64,000 nt of DNA. Source: Camellia lanceoleosa. Its lineage: Eukaryota > Streptophyta > Magnoliopsida > Ericales > Theaceae. Shown here piece by piece: positions 1-12,800 of this stretch. The stretch's first letter is position 1; every line of letters begins with the position of its first letter. The stretch lies in assembly GCA_025200525.1 (NCBI GenBank), contig CM045760.1, positions 48,007,932-48,071,931 on the forward strand, given 5' to 3'. The translations under genes and the position numbers were made by a program. The notes beneath the pieces are model-generated. The model saw only the letters and a program-made list of their open reading frames with translations, was not told the origin of the DNA and did no database searches.

Positions 1-535
1 TTCTTTATTAAAATGGGAGTCATTATCTGAAATGATCTCGTTTGGGACCGCATAACGGCAAATGATGCTGTTTCTGATGAACTTAGCCACATGCGCTGCT
101 TTCAACACTGCGTAGGACTAAGCCTCCACCCACTTAGTGAAGTAATCAATTTCCACCAGAATGTATTCATGCCCATTCGACCCTTTTGGTGTGACTGCCT
201 CGATGACGTCGATTCCCCAAACTGAAAAAGGCCACAGTGAAGTTGTGTCGTACAGTTTTAACGGCAGGATGTTCATGTGATTAACATGAATTTAGCATTT
301 GTGGCATCGCCGAACAAAACCAACACAATCTTCCTCCATGGTAGACCAGTAATAACCCTGTCTGAGAATCTTCCGAGCTAACATTACTCTATTCATGTGC
401 GTTCTGCACTCTCCTCCGTGGATGGCCTTCATTAGGCACTTTGACTCCTCTTCTTCGATACATAACTTGTGCATTCCCAGATGACCTCTATTGTATAGTT
501 TACCTCCGCAAATGATAAATTGGACGGCCATTCAC
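1..535 (-). pseudogene. Integrase, element 1 (truncated by window edge)
   Basis: Integrase inserts retroelement cDNA into the host genome. Residues encoded at 292-531 form the N-terminal HHCC zinc-binding domain: two histidines around HLGMHKLC and the cysteine pair of CVGFVRRCHKC. After a stop directly following HKC (about 289-291), the catalytic core continues in frame to position 1, with the first catalytic aspartate in WGIDVIEAV and the second in ISDNDSHF. The third catalytic residue lies beyond the edge. A second stop in the core (near 118) replaces the glutamine found in element 2 in the EAQSY segment. The stop after HKC also occurs in element 2. It is a degenerate relic, unlikely to be active. 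Confidence 0.88.
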
Positions 536-638
536 CGTATGCCCCTTTTGTCCTTAGCATTTTCCCATGGTGGATAAATCTCTTTTTCCAAGAAGTTCCA
601 GATGTCGTAGTACTAAGGGTTTTTGTCTTGCACTTCAT

Positions 639-1257
639 CTATTGCTGCAATAGTCTCATAAGCCGGCATGTATCTCTGCTGATAATCGGATACATCCGAA
701 CTCTAAACGGGATGTCTATCATGGATGATAGAGTTGATAAGGCATCAGCAAACCTATTGTTCTCTCTCAATAGATGCGTGAAAGTTAACTTTTCAAACCT
801 AGGAATCAGAACATCTAGGGTTTGGTGATAAACCTTCATCTTTTCTTCTTTGACCTTCCAATCTCCATTTGCTTGAGAAACAACTAGGTTCAAGTCCCTG
901 ATAACGTCTAATCTTTTTGCCCCTAGTTCCAGGGCTACTTCTAAACCAATGATACACATTTCATATTCTGCTTCGTTATTGGACACCTTGAACAGAAGTT
1001 TGAAGGCTAGAGGTATATGGGAGTCATCGATCGGGTGCTATCAGCAACATACCTATCCCATAACCATATTGATTGGACGCTCCGTCAAAATACATTGTCC
1101 AAGTCTTTTCCTCAACTTGCAGAATAGCTTCATCTGGGAGGTATTCCACCGCTTCATCCCCTTCTACCAAGTGATCTGTCAAGAACTCTACTACAACTCT
1201 CCCCTTGACCAACTTACGAGTGACATACTTCAGATCAAATTCAGAGAGGAGAAGCAA
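639..1257 (-). pseudogene. Archaeal-type RNase H (aRNH), element 1
   Basis: In the Tat lineage a second RNase H of archaeal type follows the ancestral RNase H and degrades the RNA strand during reverse transcription. The start of the fold is in the segment 1024-1257 (WTMYFDGASNQYGYG, with the first metal-binding Asp in YFDGAS). The rest is in another frame at 639-986 (NNEAEYE with the catalytic Glu, then FADALS near the end). The DSQL-type aspartate motif appears as RDLNLVVSQ, so the catalytic Asp context is altered. The two halves are separated by a frameshift near 1025-1040, where GATC is duplicated in tandem compared with the expected reading. Inactive. Confidence 0.83.
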
Positions 1258-1536
1258 CTAACGGGCTAGCTTACTTAAAAGGGCTGGTTTCTCAAAGAGA
1301 TATTTGATGGGATCTAATCTCAAAACCAGAATTACAGAGTGAGCTAACAAGTAGTGCCTCAACTTCTTAGTAGCCCATACCAAGGCTAGGCAAGCTTTCT
1401 CCAACGGAGTGTAGCAGGTCTCATAATCCAGCATTTTCTTGCTCAAATAGTAGATGGCTTTCTTAACCCTATCCTCAGATTCCTGAGCAAGCATGCATCC
1501 CATTGTGGTGTCTGTTACTGACAGATAAAGAATCAA
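1258..1536 (-). pseudogene. Ancestral RNase H (RT connection) segment, element 1
   Basis: This 92-residue frame matches the RNase H that follows reverse transcriptase in gypsy elements: LYLSVTDTTMGCMLAQ, then AIYYLSKKMLDYETCYTPLEK and ALVWATKKLRHYL. In Tat elements this first domain is often degenerate. The frame ends at a stop (TAG, opposite 1258-1264) where a tryptophan codon is expected, then continues into the aRNH region. The stretch 1537-1646 joins it to the RT thumb with further disruption. Confidence 0.8.
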
Positions 1537-1646
1537 AGGCTTCCCCAGCTATGGCGGTGACAACACAGGCAGATTTTGAAGGTATTGCTTAATCTGCTCA
1601 AAAATGAACTGACATTGATCATCCCATCAGAATTTCTTTCCTTTCT

Positions 1647-2563
1647 TCAGGAGACAAAAAGTTGTTCACAAGTCAAGGTTAATTTAGAAATAAATCGTCT
1701 TATGAATTGCACTTTAACCAGAAAGCCTCGCACCTCCTTTTCAGTCCTTGGTGGTGGCATTTGTAGGATAGCCTCAATTTTGGAAGGATCTACCTCAATA
1801 TCCCTCTGTGTGATGAAGAAGCCCAGCATTTTCCCTACTGTTACACTGAAAGTACACTTCTGCGGATTTAATCTCAATCTGTATTCTCTGATCCATTGAA
1901 AGAATTTCTTCAAGGCGGTGTAGTGGCCTTCTCTTTCCTTGGACTTGACAATCATGTCGTCCACGTACACCTCGACCTCTTTATGGATCATATCATGCAG
2001 AATTGTGGTTGCAGCCCTTTGATAGGTAGCCCCAGCATTCTTTAGCCCAAACGACATCACCCTGTAGCAGTAGGTTCCCCATGACATAGTGAAAATGGTT
2101 TTATCGCTGTTCTTGGGCGCTAACAAAATCTAGTTATACCCGAAAATCCATCCATGAAGGAGAGCAATGCATGGCCCGTGGTGAAGTCTATCAACTCATC
2201 AATATGCAGCAGGGGAAAATCATCCTTCGGACTAGCCTTATTCAAATTGCTGAAGTCGACACAGACTCTAGTTCTGCCATCCTTCTTTGGGCCTGGAATG
2301 ATGTTGGCCAACTACGTTGGATACTCAGACACAAGCAAGAACCCTACCTCAATCTGTTTAGTAACTTCTTCCTTAATTTTCAAGGCCCAATCCGGAAGTA
2401 TTCTTCGCAACTTCTGCTTGACGGGTCGGGCCTTGGGGTCAAGAGGGATCTGATGCTGTACAATCTCAGGACCGATTCCAAGCATGTCTTCGTAAAACCA
2501 TGCAAAAACATCTTTGAAATCTTTTAATAAAGCGACTAAGCACTCGTGCTCCTCCGAAGACAA
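1647..2563 (-). pseudogene. Reverse transcriptase, element 1 (broken into three frames)
   Basis: Reverse transcriptase copies element RNA into DNA. Segment 2312-2563 carries the N-terminal fingers (SSEEHECLVALLKDFKDVFAW). Segment 2120-2311 carries KKDGRTRVCVDFSNLNKA and LLSFMDGFSG. Segment 1647-2126 carries the SFGLKNAGATYQR motif and an intact YVDD active site followed by MIVKSKE. The RT thumb follows (PPPRTEKEVRGFL). Frames break near 2120 and 2312. The join to the upstream polyprotein is frameshifted by a 1-bp deletion near 2611-2620 when compared with element 2. The catalytic motif survives but the reading frame does not. Confidence 0.9.
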
Positions 2564-4368
2564 GGTGGACCCGATCTAGACCAGACGCAGATCCTTTTCA
2601 GTACCCACATTAATAGAATGATTTCATCAGCAAAGGGTTTTGCAAACCTCTCATCCTCTCGATTAATCAAAATTTTCAAAACCAAAGGAGTTCCTTCCTC
2701 TTCGTTTTCATTAAAATTTTGAAAATCTTGGTCAATGCAATAAACAAGCGGCACAGAGAAATACTCAGAATCAGCAGTAGCATTTTCATTTATAAGATCC
2801 AGCTCATCCAGCTTTTCGGTTAGAACCGACTCAAAAGCAAAAGAAAAAGAGGACTTGGACAAGACCTTGGCATTTGGGTTATCACCCCCAAGAATACCGA
2901 ACTCAGACTCAGAAGAACTAGAATCTGATTCTAACTCAACAGACTCTGTGGAATCAGATTTTAGCTCACTACCCGACTCAGAACTAGACAGGTAGCCCTC
3001 ATCCAGCTGCCAAACGAGAGATAGTGCTTCAGATACATCCAAATTGCTATTGGATGGGTTCACACCCGATTGGTCCCCGATCATGGAGATGGTAAGATTA
3101 TCCCCCAAGCTCTCTGAGTCGGCCGGAGGATCTGAAAGGAGACATGCCAATGCTATACCTACTCTGAGCTCGTTGTTGTCTGAGTCACTTCCCATGTTCT
3201 TTTCAACTTCAGTACTTGGCTCAGCCTTTTCCTCAGCATCATTGTCTTGCAACTGCAAGTCGAAGAATATTTTGAAGCCGGGGACACACTGTTTCACAAA
3301 ATTCAACCAGGGCTCGGGAAAGCCGCAAAATGGGAAATCTTCCCTCTCCTGAACAAAGTGACCATTCAACGTTCCCCGAATTGGCCTGTGAGCATGCTCA
3401 TAATGTTTCCTGGCCTTCTTGGCCCTAACATTGCCTGCCATCTCTTCTCTTTTCCTGACCCAATCCTCTTTGGTGGGCGTATAGCCAAGACCAAAGGCAT
3501 GTGGATTATGCGGCACATCGGTGAATGCCGTAATGCCTTTCCGGCCACTTCTTTCCAGTTCCATTCCGGGCACATGTTGGAGTTTGTTCATGAAATAAAT
3601 TGATTGGGCACTGACATACATGCCCTCATCAGTTGCCAAGATGTTCTGCACCACTCGAGCCTCGGCCAGAGTAAACCCTGAAAGGAATACATCTTCCTCA
3701 CTATGAATGATCTCTAACACTGGTGTAGTTACCTCTGGCAGAGGATATGTGGATGAATTCCTGAATACAATAGCCACTCCCTTCCCGTGAGGGTATTTCA
3801 ACATTTGGTGGAGGGTAGAAGAGACTGCTTTCACAAGGTGCAGCCAGAGCCTCCCTAGCAGTAAGTTGAAAGTGGCCGGCACATCTAGGACATGGAACTC
3901 GACATCCTGTTGAACTGGGCCCACTTGAACTTGGATTTGTACTATGCCCATCACCTCCTTACTTGTGTTATCATATGCTCGGATAACTTTGGTTGTGGGC
4001 ATGAAGTCTGCTGGTTTCAGGCCAATGGCATAAGCTATGCGAGAAGGACATACATTGATAGCTGACTCGGTGTTGACCAACACCACTGGCACCCATTTTT
4101 CTCTGCACTCAATAGATATGTACAGAGGTTTGTTGTGTTCTGAGCCTTCCGACGGAAGTTCTTTCTCGGCAAAGGTCAGGGTTAGGCTGGCGCGACCTGG
4201 GAAAACTAATCCCACAAGCTGTTCAGGGGTGGTGTCAATGGACAGTTTGGCTTTGTCCATTGCTGATAATACAACCTGTTGATGCACGCAGGAGGCCATG
4301 AGCAAACCCCAAATTGAGATGTCGACTTGGATCTTTTTCAGTTGCTTTAATAGTACCTCTTCCTCCAA
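2536..4368 (-). pseudogene. Gag C-terminal region, aspartic protease and acidic linker, element 1
   Basis: This 610-codon frame is the longest ORF of element 1. Residues about 90-180 form the retropepsin domain that processes the polyprotein. The active site, DTGS in element 2, here reads NTES at residues 99-102, so both the catalytic Asp and the Gly are lost by transitions; the flap-side motif is LLGRLWLH. Residues about 390-510 are a Ser/Asp/Glu-rich linker typical of this family between protease and RT. The last 30 or so residues are out of frame with the family because of the 1-bp deletion near 2615. Upstream, a stop near 4380 replaces a glutamine codon conserved in element 2. The protease would be inactive even if expressed. 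Confidence 0.85.
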
Positions 4369-4705
4369 CTGCTTCTCTTTCTATTTCCTAACCTCTCTAT
4401 CTTTTCCAGAGGCCTCAGCTTGGTCTAAGTGGGGTGGCTTGAAATACCGCCCACTTCTGGTCATATGGTCTATCTTTTCAACGTACCAAGTATTGTCTGG
4501 CAGACTCCCACCCTAATCCTTGTCGGTGTGAACCAGAAGTAGATCGTCATCATCCCACCACATACCTTCGGCAATCGACAAACAATCGTCCGGCTCTGTT
4601 ATGATCATTCTCACATCATGAGTATTGGCATATTCCATCTTTCAGTTTGTCTTGATCCCTTTTTATGCAAACTAATTTAGCGCAGCTTCCTGTTCTGTGT
4701 CTATA

Positions 4706-7700
4706 TGTAGCTCACCTTTTTCACGCCCCCTTTCGGAAGGTTCGAAACAAAGCCCCATAGTTCGGACTCCCACGGTTCTGAATCTAATCTCACAAGTGCA
4801 ATGTGAAACTGATAAACACCAAAGAGTCCAAATCTGGCAAATCTTTTGGAAAATTGATTTTTGGATCAAAAATGCAAAAATTGGACTGTTTCACCAGATA
4901 CAAAGTTGCCACCTAAATATTTTATTTTGGAAAAATTTAGGAAACCCATGACTTGTGCCAAAGGCCACGTGTCCGTCATCACCAAAGTTGCCTCGGCTCG
5001 GGAACTTAGGTACAAGAGGGGAAGGTCATGAATTGAGCACCCCTACTCGCCAGATCAAAGAACGGCCTGTACTAATCATGATATAATTTTTATCAACATT
5101 ATGTGTTCTTGCCCTGATTGTTAGACTAGCTTTGCTATGTGATGTGCAAAAGCAAATATAAACTAGTTTGCTCAAATTGGAACAATTCAATTTTATATTT
5201 GTTTTGCGAAAAGGGTTTGATTTGCCACCTCAAGTGGCTTAAAGTTTGCGAATTTTCCACTCAACAAAGTGGGCTTAAAGCTATGAATTGGCCACTAAAC
5301 ATAGTGGGCTTAAATGTACATTCGTTGAATCGTTCCAATTCAAGCAACAAGCCTTCATCCATAGACATTCAAACGGTTTAACAAGTAAACATTTAGCCTT
5401 ATGGCAAGCATGCTAGTCATGGCAATCACTCACAGTCATGCAAGTATGCTAAAGCATTAAAAACTCACCTAGTACTCCAAGCTGAGAAGATATGAGTTAG
5501 AAAAAACATGCACGGTTACTAACTATACAAAATGTCTAATGCAACATATACAAAGAATGCAATTAATAGGATCGACTACTAATATGGTATGTGATTCAAT
5601 CAAATAACATGCGGTTAAACACGTATTCAAAGAATGTATTGAAATGACAATGCAGTTAGAATGATGAACTGAGCCTCGGTGCATGCAATAAAAATGAATG
5701 GATGCAAGCATAAGGTATGCTAATTGAAACGTATCCCTAATCTAACCATCAAAAGCGGATAAATAAAAGGAAGAAAGACCTGGGGTTGGAAGGCATACAC
5801 ATTATTACAACATTTTGCTCTCACGAAGGAGAGTCCGAATGAATAACTAAGCTAAGCTAATTAATCTAATTATTACAAACCAAAATAAATAACTAGCTAA
5901 ACTAATCAACTAATTATTACAACACTTGAATTAATTAACTAGTTAACTAACTAATTAAATAATTACAAAACAATTGCAACCAATAATTTAACAAAGTAAC
6001 TAAACTAAGCTAATTAGCTACTCTGCCTCGGGAAACGAAAAATGTGCATGCGCATGCTTGGTTTCCACACAAAAAGATCTTTGTTTTGCTCTCAAAAGCC
6101 TCTGTTTGCACAATTGAACACTTCCAGAACAATTTTGCTGCACCTTACCAACACTCTGCTAAGATTTGAATTAGTGGCCAGCCAGCCACTGGTGAATGTT
6201 GCCGGCCACCTGCAGGCCATGGATGGTGGTTTGCCAGCCACCTACCGGCCATGGAAAGTGGCCTGTTGGCCACTGATGCACTGGTTCATCTTGCTGCAAC
6301 AGACGACAAACAGAGCAAAAAGAGGGTATTCTCACAAATTGCTTGCACAACTCACCCCTCCTTTTCATGAACAAATCCAATGAAAGGTGAACTTAAGCCA
6401 CAAACCACCAATTCAAGCAATTTCATTGCATGATGGCTTGTGATTCAAGATGTGCAAGTTCAATAAATGCAAAATGAGATACAAACCCCCTCCCTTTGAT
6501 GAAAGATCAAGGGAAGAAGTTGACCTTGGAGACTTGGACCATTTCATCACTAACAAGTATGAAATGATCCAAATTCCACGTGTTCAATTAATGTCCGATT
6601 GAACACACCAAGTTATTATCTTGCTCGTCTTTTAGTCCCAAGTTTTAGTTACTCATTTTAACTTACCAACCATCCTTTAGTCAAATTAACTCCATAGGTG
6701 AATTAAAGTCCTCTAATGGAAAGAGAGCTCAAAACATAAGTTGCTTTGCGTATGAAAGAAGTGTCATACCATTGGTAATGAACCCCCTAAGGGATTAAAC
6801 CATTAAGTATGAAACCTCAATTCCACACTTAGGCAAACAAGTGACTTGAAACCACTTTCAAAGCAAAATTAAATGTCAAGAAAGGATGGAGGTTGCAGAG
6901 ATGATTAGTGCTAAAATTAAGTGTGAAAAGCACCAAAAAAATGCAATTAATTCAAACAAGTGGTGTCTAAAGGCCTAAAACACCAAGCTTGTGAGGACTA
7001 TTACACTACAACTATTCAATACAAAGCTCAAATGCCATAACCAACCCAAAATAGAGTTAAAACTATCTAAAATAGAGCCTAAAGCATGCTGGAATAAAGC
7101 TACAATTAGCTAGAAAAATAAGCTAAAGCATGGCACCAACTAGAGTAGCAAACAAGACACAAGGAGGGGAGGCTAACCCCTCCAAATTTGGACTTCAAAA
7201 CATGATTTTTACCACTGAAAATACTCTGAAACTCAGTGTTTAAAGGCCCAAAAAAAGATGATACGAAAATGAGAAACAAAGGTGAAATGGCCTTAAAAAC
7301 AAGGAATAAAGAGGGATGAACCACCCCCTAACCTTAAATGGCCCAAAACACCAATTTCAGCCCACAAGAATAAAGTTTTTACAATTCAAAAGCAGCCCAA
7401 AATAGTGGGAAAAAAGTAGGAAAACAAGTATGTAAAGCAAGCTAATATAGCAAGTATTATACCTTTTGAAGAGAAGAGTAACTCTAGGCAACAATTCAAA
7501 GCTTATACACTTTCTAGAGCTCAAATCAAGCTCAAGAACACCTTAGCTTAGAGATATGAGGATTTTGTTAAGGGAGTATAGGCAAGAGTGTAGAAATTGT
7601 AGGAAAAAGTGAAAAAATTTTGTAGAAAGAGAAAAATTTTTGAGTCTAAAATTTTCTAACCTCAAAACATGAGAGAGAGGGTCCCTATATATAGAAAACA

Positions 7701-8082
7701 CGAAATTTCTACAAGGAGATCCAGCCCTCCACGTGTGGACAGATGCAAGCATCTGTGCAAACAATTGGCACAAAATATCTGCCAAAAACACTGGTGGTTA
7801 GCCGGCCATCACTGGTGGTCGGCAAGCCACATCAGTGGCCGGCACTCCAAAAGTGATGGGTGGCAACCTCTAGGGATGGTTGGCAGGCCACCAGAGGTTG
7901 CAGGCTAGAAAGACCAAGGCATGGTCCAAAAATGAGACAAAAAGGATACAGGGTTTGAAAGGCTCAAAGTTGTGGCGTTCTGTTAAGGACTTTGAGCACT
8001 TGGTGAGCAAACAAACTCATCATCGGATATACCTGCAAGGACATCTAAGTCTTGAAGGGCTTTAAAAAATGGGTTATCTACA
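4706..8082 (-). mobile_element. Solo LTR sL1 (long Tat-type LTR, same family as the element 2 LTR)
   Basis: The plus strand starts TGTAGCTC and ends TATCTACA, matching the ends of the element 2 LTR (38536-41824). No gag, pol, PBS or polypurine tract adjoins either end. Instead, element 1 polyprotein sequence continues on both sides, so this is a solo LTR left by recombination. Flanks are CTATA (4701-4705) and CCATG (8083-8087). They differ by two transitions, and dropping one copy joins the two coding halves in frame, so I read them as a decayed 5-bp TSD. Inside, in element orientation: GGCC palindrome cluster (about 7790-7910), CACGTG (7730-7735), TATA (7685-7694), inverted repeats at 7163-7183 and 6540-6566, a second GGCC cluster (6170-6270), an AT-rich tract and a conserved 3' block (4706-5840). 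Confidence 0.88.
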
Positions 8083-9870
8083 CCATGGTACTTACAGTGC
8101 CCAGTTCCTGAGCTGAATCATTTGCTCCGATATTCTCTGACAGTTTCCCCTTTTCATCGGCCATTTCGGCCACCTTAGCAATACTTGTTTTCCTTTCCTC
8201 GGGTTTTGTTTCAGTTCCTTCCTCCCTGTTAGGTTCATCACTCAACCACCCTGAGTTGTCCGTTGACCTATTCAAATCAAACTAGTCAATCTGCACATCC
8301 CTTTGATCTTGTTCATCGAAGAACTGCAGGTTGTCTAAGTCCTCCTTAAGCTCCGCTAAATCATCCAAACCTTGGCTTGAGCCATCCTCCCTAATGACAT
8401 TGACCTCCACTGCTATTGGTAATACCACTTCTGGCTTGGCTTGATCGATTGGCATAATGTAGCAGCTTGGGTGATACTCCCCATCAGACAAGTCCTCAAA
8501 GCACTCAGGTAGCAGACTCGTGCTCTCCTCTAAGGCCAATCTCTCTTCTACTGCAACTGTTGCCACCACAGGCTTAGGTTGAAGTATGGACGTGCCCATC
8601 ATGCACAAGTCCGTGCTTTTAGGAATGAACACCGTCGGTCTAGGTAGGTGAGAAGGGATAATATACACGCTGGGGTCGTAGGGGAGGGCCAGTGTATGGA
8701 TTAGGTTTAGATTATGAGGTAGGGGAATCTAGTTGTGGGCCGGGAGAGGGTTGGTAGTTACATTTGGCTTTTGAGGTGGCACAATCACCTTGCTGTCGAT
8801 AAGGTCTTGAATCTCATGACGCAGCCTGAAGAATTGGTCGGTGTCGTGACCATGCTACTGCTAAAACGCACAGTACTTGGTTGGGTTGTGTTTTGGCAGA
8901 AGAGGATCTGGTAGTGGGCAAGGCTCTAACGGCTTGAGGTGCCCTTTTTTGATCAATACCCTCATAGCTTTGGATAAAGGCATGTAGAGTGGGGTAAAGG
9001 TCCTTTGGGATCGGGCCTGGTTGTTTGAAGTTTGTGGAGTTGTACTGGAAAAGGGATTGGCAGTCTTGGTTGTGATGGTAACAACACTCACATCAGACAG
9101 CCGTGTAGCTGTGTTACCACTAGTGGTTGCATTAGAACTGCACACAAAAGGCCTCGTGGCCTGCTCTTTTCCATCAGTTATCAACCTCTGTTTCATAGCA
9201 TCTTCAATTTGAACTCCCATCTCATGGAGCTCGGTGAATGTGAACAAATGTACGACTATCATTTTCTACAGCTATTTCCTGTGCAGATTGCAGACTACCA
9301 TCCTTATCTAATCTTTCCCAGAAGCTCGTGTAGTCATCATTGAAGCTTTGGCCCTCTACTTTTTCACGAATTCTGAAATGCCCCCCTTTGGTTCCTGGCG
9401 CGTTGTTTCGAGATCATGGGTTGTGACCTCGATTTGGGTATTGTAAGAGTACAGTGCAATAAAGGCCTCAGCCATTTCCTCAAAACTCTGCCTCACAGAA
9501 TCCTCCAGCTTTGCATACCAGATGGCTTCTATACCAAACAGGGTCTGGCCAAAGAGTGAGAGCTTCTGCAATCTGGTCAGGCCCATCAACCGCAGAATGT
9601 CTGAAAATTGCCGAAGATGAACCATAGGGTCTCCGGAACCGTTGAATCGATCAATGTGTGGCATTTTGAACCGGTCTGGCAATGTCACCGTAGAGTCGGT
9701 ATACTCGTCTTCTGTATCGGGAATAGAGTTCACACCCTACGCTCTCTTGAAGAGCTTCTCTAGCTTGTTGACCTTAAGCACAGTCGGGTCAACCCCAAAC
9801 TCAAATGGAGCTTCAGTTTGATACATAGATGCTTTGGAGGCTTATGGTGGGATCAGCTATACTGGGTTGC
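8083..9870 (-). pseudogene. Gag, element 1 (decayed)
   Basis: Gag forms the virus-like particle. Segment 9356-9733 carries the retrotransposon gag core: HIDRFNGSGDPMVHLRQFSD, then LFGQTLFGIEAIWYAKLEDS and a FIALYSYNTQI stretch. Segment 8861-9262 holds the middle of gag. Segments 8282-8668 and 8078-8275 hold the acidic part leading to the protease. Each has a close counterpart in element 2 (35555-37534). Stops separate the segments. The leader end is interrupted by sL2 at 9871, and the protease side is interrupted by sL1 at 8082. Confidence 0.82.
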
Positions 9871-12800
9871 TGTGGACACGCCTCGAACGTCCCGGGCTCC
9901 GTGCGCGAGATATGGCGCAGGATTCCGTTTTGTTCATTAGGCTACTACAATTCAGGACTTGAATGTCACGGTTCTGAATCTAATCTTACAATATGCGATG
10001 TAAGACCGATAAATCACCAAAGAGTCCAAATCCGGCAAATCATTTTGGAAATTTGATTTTTAGAAAGAAGTGCCAAACATGGATTGCTTTGCCAGATACA
10101 GAGTCGCCACCTAAATATTTTATTTTGGAAAATTTAGGAAACCCTAACTCGTGTCTAAGGCCACGTGTCCGTCATCACCAAAGTTGCCTCGGCTTGGGAA
10201 CTTGGGTACGAGAGGGGAAGGTCATTTAATGAGCACCCCCGCTCGCCCGACCAAAGATCGGCCTGTACTAAGCATGATATCTTGTTTTTGAAAACACATG
10301 TGTTCTTATTCCGGTTAATTAGCTAATCTTACTACGTGATGTGCACAGCAAACAAGTATAGACTAGATCGCCTAATTTGGAACAAAACATTGCATATTTA
10401 TTTTGAACATGGTTTGAAGTTTGCTACTCGCAAGTAGGCTAAAATGCGGATTTCAACGAATTGTTCCAATTCAAGTAATCCAACCTTCACCCACAGGCAT
10501 TCAAGCAGTTAATCAACTAAGCAGTTAGCCTCATGGCAAGCATGCTTTCATGGCAACATTAACACACATGCAGTATGCTAAAGTGTAAACACTCACAGTG
10601 TACTCTGAGCCAAAACAAAGAACTAGTTAGAAATCAATACATGATCCTAGTTCATGTTAAGATGGCTAATGCAACACATGCGAAAATGCAACTAAGATAG
10701 GCTCGGCTATTCTAGAATGTCATGTGAAATGCAACTTGATACATGTATTCAAATAGGAATTGAAATACAATGGAGTTAGTATGATGCGCCAAGCCCGGTG
10801 CATGCAAAACAGATGAATGGATGCAAACATGCGAGCATAATGTATGCTAAATGAAATATGCCCTAAAACTAACCATCGTAAGCAGTTAAGTTAAAGGGAG
10901 AAAGAAATGAGGTTGGAAGACATGCATCACACATACGCACGCTTATTACAACAATACGCCCTCTCGAAAGAGGGACCAAATAAGAAGCTAACTAGCTAAT
11001 TTAAGCTAATTAAACTAATTATTACACAACAAATTAATTAACTAATCCTAGTTAACTAATTATTACAAAACGAATTGAATAGCTAACACATTAACTAATT
11101 AAAGTACAAACCAAAGCAAAAGCAAGCTATCTAAGCATGGCAGCTAAGGAAAGCAGTAAATCAGGAGCCTTAGAGAGAGAGGAATGCATGCAAGCCCGGT
11201 CGCCTTGTTTGGAAATCCAATGCGATGCCCCAATTTGCCTCTGTTTTCATTTGTTCTTAGAACGCTGCACCAAGCTCCAGAGAGGTGAAACTTTACCTTG
11301 GCAGTCCTGTGGAAGGGTGGCCGACCACTTTTGGTCTCTCCAGATACCTACCGACCACTTTTGGTTGTTGAAAAACCAGAAAAGTGGTCAGCCAGGTAGT
11401 TTTTCTCGCTGGCTAGCCAGTTGTTGCTGCTGAACTGCAATTTGCTGCAACAGAGAGCAAGAAAGGACATGGCAAATGTATTTGCAAGATATGTGTGCAC
11501 AACCACCCTCCCTATCATGTCATGAACTCAAGGGGGTGTGGTTCCTGACCCTTGGGCCACCAATCACGCATTTCAATGCCTGATGGCCAAGAGGCGAAGT
11601 TGCACAGTTCAATATGAAATGAATACACAAGTAAACACATAAGGCCTAGAACTCTATCATGTATGATCAAGAGCGTCGGCGACCGGGAATTAAGGCACAT
11701 TTCATCACTTTAAGTATGAAACGTCCCTCTTTTCCCGTGTTTAGACTAACACCTATTCCAAACACAATGCAACACATAACAAGGCATGCTCAATGCAATG
11801 TAATGCAACCTTAGCATGCAAACATGCAAATGCAACTAGCAACCTAGCATACACATTGCAAGGAATAACATGGCATACACAATGCTAAATGCTTAAGAAC
11901 TAGATGGCATACTCAATGCAATGCAATCATAGGGTCCTAAACACAATGTAATGCATGCATGCACAATGCGATGCAATAAGGGTAACAATATGCAATACAC
12001 CAAGCATGCAACAACATGCAAACCACATACTCAATGGACTTAAACGAAAATGGACAGGCCTCAACAATGCCTAAATCAGTGGCCATTAGGATGAAATAAA
12101 GGCACCAAAAACACACACAAGCATGCACAATGCAATGGCCCATTCAACTAGGCCCAAGAGCATAACCCTCAAGAAGGCTCAAAGAGTGATAAATGCGCAA
12201 GTGTAGCAACACTAAGTGCACTGAAATTAGACTAGAAATGATGCCAAATCACTTAATCAATACAAGCATGGCATGCTAGGGTCCTTAAAGCATAACACTA
12301 GCAAAGAGGACTACAAAGGGGGCATGCAATACAAGGCACAAATGCATGAACTAAGCATGGACAGAGCTCAAGTAGGCTAAACATGGACCAAAACATGCTG
12401 AGATGGAGGCTCAAAGGCTTAGGCATGTAAGCATACACACTAGGCCATAAATAAGGTAATAAATGCACAACCCTTAGAGGCGCTCAGAGGGTGAATAAAG
12501 TGGGAACATGGCAATGCTACACACTCTGAAATAACATGATGAATGATGCCAAATCATGTATACAACACAAATGAAGCATGCTATGGTGCCCAAAGCTTGA
12601 AGCTAGCAAGAGCACTTACACTATACCTATGCAAAACAAGAAGCATATGGCAAGGGCAACCTAAAACAGTCCGAGATCATGCCAAAATAAGTCTAAAACA
12701 TGCATAGAAAGAAGCCAAAATAAGTTAACATGAGGGGTATAAGGCATGATGCATAAAAGGCAAATAAGGTGGATTACACTACACCTATTAAGACCAAGCA

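Larger units (their letters stand above)
1..9870 (-). mobile_element. Element 1: decayed Ty3/gypsy Tat-type retrotransposon (partial)
   Basis: The minus strand, read from high to low coordinates, gives gag, protease, reverse transcriptase, RNase H, archaeal-type RNase H and integrase in the order of Ty3/gypsy Tat elements. The element runs off the left edge inside integrase, so its 3' LTR is not visible. It is cut by solo LTR sL1 (4706-8082), and solo LTR sL2 (9871-15044) sits in its gag leader. Similarity to element 2 (31476-41824) is high along the whole polyprotein, so both belong to one family. Frameshifts near 1030 and 2615 and several in-frame stops show it is dead. A short leader remnant may continue at 15045-15095. 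Order and motifs are seen directly; assignment to Tat is inferred from the second RNase H and the family's tRNA-Arg-like PBS in element 2. Confidence 0.9.

Noticed and set aside
4706..8082. sL1 as the missing 3' LTR of element 2
   Set aside because: Element 1 coding sequence continues on both sides and the flank CTATA does not match CCAGC beside the element 2 5' LTR.
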